A DNA stretch of 5,914 nt from CALHAX01 sp038523655 (lineage in GTDB: Bacteria > Pseudomonadota > Alphaproteobacteria > Rhizobiales > CALHAX01), in contig JBCBJG010000211.1 of NCBI GenBank assembly GCA_038523655.1, forward strand, positions 1-5,914. The letters are read 5' to 3'. The notes beneath the pieces are model-generated. The model had not been told where the DNA came from, did not search any database, and saw only the letters and a list, made by a program, of their open reading frames with translations. How positions within the stretch are numbered: the first letter of the stretch is position 1; every line of letters begins with the position of its first letter. Positions 5,877 through 5,914 of this stretch are shown here, piece after piece. Position numbers and translations under genes: made by a program.

Positions 5877-5914
5877 GCAACAGAGGTCGGGCTTGCCGAC
5901 CATAAAAACCGAAA

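Noticed and set aside
5885..5901. 6-bp hairpin GGTCGG/CCGACC before the transporter.
   Set aside because: No T-run follows on either strand in the needed orientation, so it is not a terminator. A stem this short is likely by chance in GC-rich DNA.
5120..5905. Plus-strand open frame of 261 codons.
   Set aside because: It is antisense to the transporter and its composition (H, R, Q and E rich) is that of a reversed membrane protein gene.

Overview
The window looks like ordinary chromosomal housekeeping DNA from a high-GC alphaproteobacterium. This rests on the G/C-rich third codon positions, the form of the L20 and L35 proteins, and the alphaproteobacterial style of PheS and PheT (369 and 808 residues, PheS ending in a GLSS-type tail). 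I cannot name the genus from the sequence. All five convincing genes lie on the minus strand, so they read from right to left.

Layout in the direction of transcription. A ten-helix DMT/EamA-family membrane transporter (5863-4781) is followed by about 130 bp that hold a strong intrinsic terminator (4700-4668). This terminator sits directly in front of the ribosome binding site of rpmI (L35, 4649-4449). rplT (L20, 4394-4035) follows after 54 bp. A gap of 317 bp with no believable gene, but with two overlapping hairpins and a short direct repeat, leads to pheS (3717-2608). pheT (2611-185) follows with an ATGA stop/start overlap. The last 184 bp contain no recognisable complete gene. They do carry a stop-free run of 57 codons in the pheT frame, whose final part looks coding-like.

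Functionally, rpmI and rplT encode two 50S ribosomal proteins. pheS and pheT encode the alpha and beta chains of the (alpha-beta)2 phenylalanyl-tRNA synthetase. In many bacteria infC (IF-3) precedes rpmI; here a transporter takes that place and infC is not in the window.

I found no mobile element, CRISPR array, toxin-antitoxin pair, tRNA or rRNA. The most interesting signal is the short rpmI leader. Its terminator position and its alternative pairings look like an attenuator for the rpmI-rplT unit. I do not see a wholly new system, and the attenuator proposal remains an inference.
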